The position numbers and the translations under genes were made by a program. A stretch of 15,770 nucleotides of DNA from an uncultured Acetatifactor sp. (lineage in GTDB: Bacteria; Bacillota; Clostridia; Lachnospirales; Lachnospiraceae), in contig CAQUWW010000063.1 in NCBI GenBank assembly GCA_948896875.1, forward strand, positions 1-15,770, given 5' to 3'. Positions 15,220-15,770 of the stretch are shown here, in pieces. Under the pieces are notes generated by a model that was not told the origin of the DNA, ran no database searches, and was given only the letters and a program-made list of their open reading frames with translations. How positions within the stretch are numbered: position 1 is the stretch's first letter; each line of letters begins with the position of its first letter.

Positions 15220-15224
15220 CGCCG

Positions 15225-15770
15225 CTAAAATCCTCCATAAATGAATTCTGCAGCTTCAAAGCCTCTGCCATATCTGCCAAACAAAATAACACTGAAAAGG
15301 AGTATTATATATACAAACCATCGAAACACAAGAGGCTGTTTATCAAGCCATACTCTCGCATATCCATACCGTTCTCTTAAAGTCGCTACAATGACTAAAG
15401 CCAATATGCCGATAACAATTAAATTTAAATTCTTTCCGGTTATGGCCCAGTTCGGAATACTTCCATCAAATAAAATCCAGGGATTCCAACCGTCTCCGGA
15501 AAAGGTTTGAAGCAGCCTGCCCATGAAAGCGATCCCCTCCCGAACACCATCGGCCCTGAAAAAAGCCGCCCCGATTGCGTAAATAAAATATGTCTTCACG
15601 CGCTGAAAGAATTTGAATCCGAAACTGTCGGTATCACACCCCATTTTGGCATATAGACGCCCGAAAAGCGGCGCCGTATACTGTTCCAGCATAAGCACAA
15701 CCCAATACCAGAGACTTACTCCCACAATGTATTTAAAAGCGCCGTGCCAAAAGCCCATCACCAGCCACAG
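15225..15770 (-). CDS. MBOAT family O-acyltransferase, C-terminal part (cut by window edge)
   Basis: The last 181 residues of a polytopic membrane acyltransferase of the DltB/AlgI type; the 5' part lies beyond the right edge. The visible piece begins LWLVMGFWHGAFKYIVGVSL, which contains the invariant MBOAT histidine in the W-H-G motif. It continues with several hydrophobic helices (WYWVVLMLEQ, YFIYAIGAAFFRA, LNLIVIGILALVIVATL, WFVYIILLFSVILFG). The loop after the fourth region (FFRADGVREGIAFMGRLLQ) matches the usual FFR.....A..... pattern of these proteins. It is followed after 5 bases by the SGNH gene, as in dltB/dltD and algI-type clusters. It probably moves an acyl group across or at the membrane onto a surface polymer. 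Confidence 0.88.
   Translation of the reverse strand: MWLVMGFWHGAFKYIVGVSLWYWVVLMLEQYTAPLFGRLYAKMGCDTDSFGFKFFQRVKTYFIYAIGAAFFRADGVREGIAFMGRLLQTFSGDGWNPWILFDGSIPNWAITGKNLNLIVIGILALVIVATLRERYGYARVWLDKQPLVFRWFVYIILLFSVILFGRYGRGFEAAEFIYGGF

Noticed and set aside
14143..15770. Classic dlt operon for D-alanylation of teichoic acid
   Set aside because: MBOAT and DltD-like genes are present, but the next gene is FkbH-like; no DltA ligase or DltC carrier protein is visible, so naming the genes dltB and dltD would be unsupported.
1..15770. CRISPR array, tRNA, rRNA, insertion sequence or prophage genes
   Set aside because: No spaced direct repeats, cloverleaf-like sequences, transposase or phage motifs were found by reading both strands.

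Overview
The window looks chromosomal and comes from a Clostridia-type Firmicute, most likely a Lachnospiraceae relative. The reasons are the plsX-acpP-rnc-smc and DUF177-rpmF gene order, strong AGGAGG ribosome binding sites, close-to-consensus sigma-A promoters, and mid-range GC by eye. Nothing suggests a phage, an IS element or a CRISPR array. All but two genes lie on the minus strand, so that strand is read right to left.

Housekeeping block (1-4947, minus). A promoter with a perfect consensus (TTGACA, 17 bp, TATAAT; 4919-4947) drives the DUF177/YceD gene and rpmF, which end at an intrinsic terminator (about 4080-4108). A second promoter just beyond it (4038-4066) drives plsX, acpP, rnc and smc; smc runs off the left edge inside its hinge domain. 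These genes make phospholipid precursors and acyl carrier protein, process rRNA, and organise the chromosome. The acpP-rnc gap can fold into a long nested hairpin, a possible self-regulation site for RNase III.

Transporter module (4974-10577, minus). Two ABC exporter half-transporters, each with an extra N-terminal domain and a four-cysteine zinc ribbon, flank a DUF1854 protein. A strong promoter, a 24-codon leader ORF with an ideal ribosome binding site and a Pro-Pro-Gly motif near its end, and a clear intrinsic terminator lie before the first transporter gene. This is the layout of a ribosome-mediated transcription attenuator and is the most interesting regulatory signal in the window.

Divergent importer (10682-12296, plus). 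A NitT/TauT-type ATPase and its permease overlap by 11 bases and have no substrate-binding protein beside them. The pair shares its upstream region with the leader promoter, where inverted repeats resemble operators. A 13-bp hairpin separates it from the converging operon.

Surface-modification operon (12352-15770, minus). In transcription order there is an MBOAT acyltransferase (5' end outside the window), a membrane-anchored SGNH/DltD-like protein, and an FkbH-like HAD-IIIC/GNAT protein, with gaps of 5 and 9 bases. The arrangement suggests activation of a small acyl or glyceryl group in the cytoplasm and its transfer to an exported polymer or lipid. Substrate and acceptor cannot be read from the sequence.
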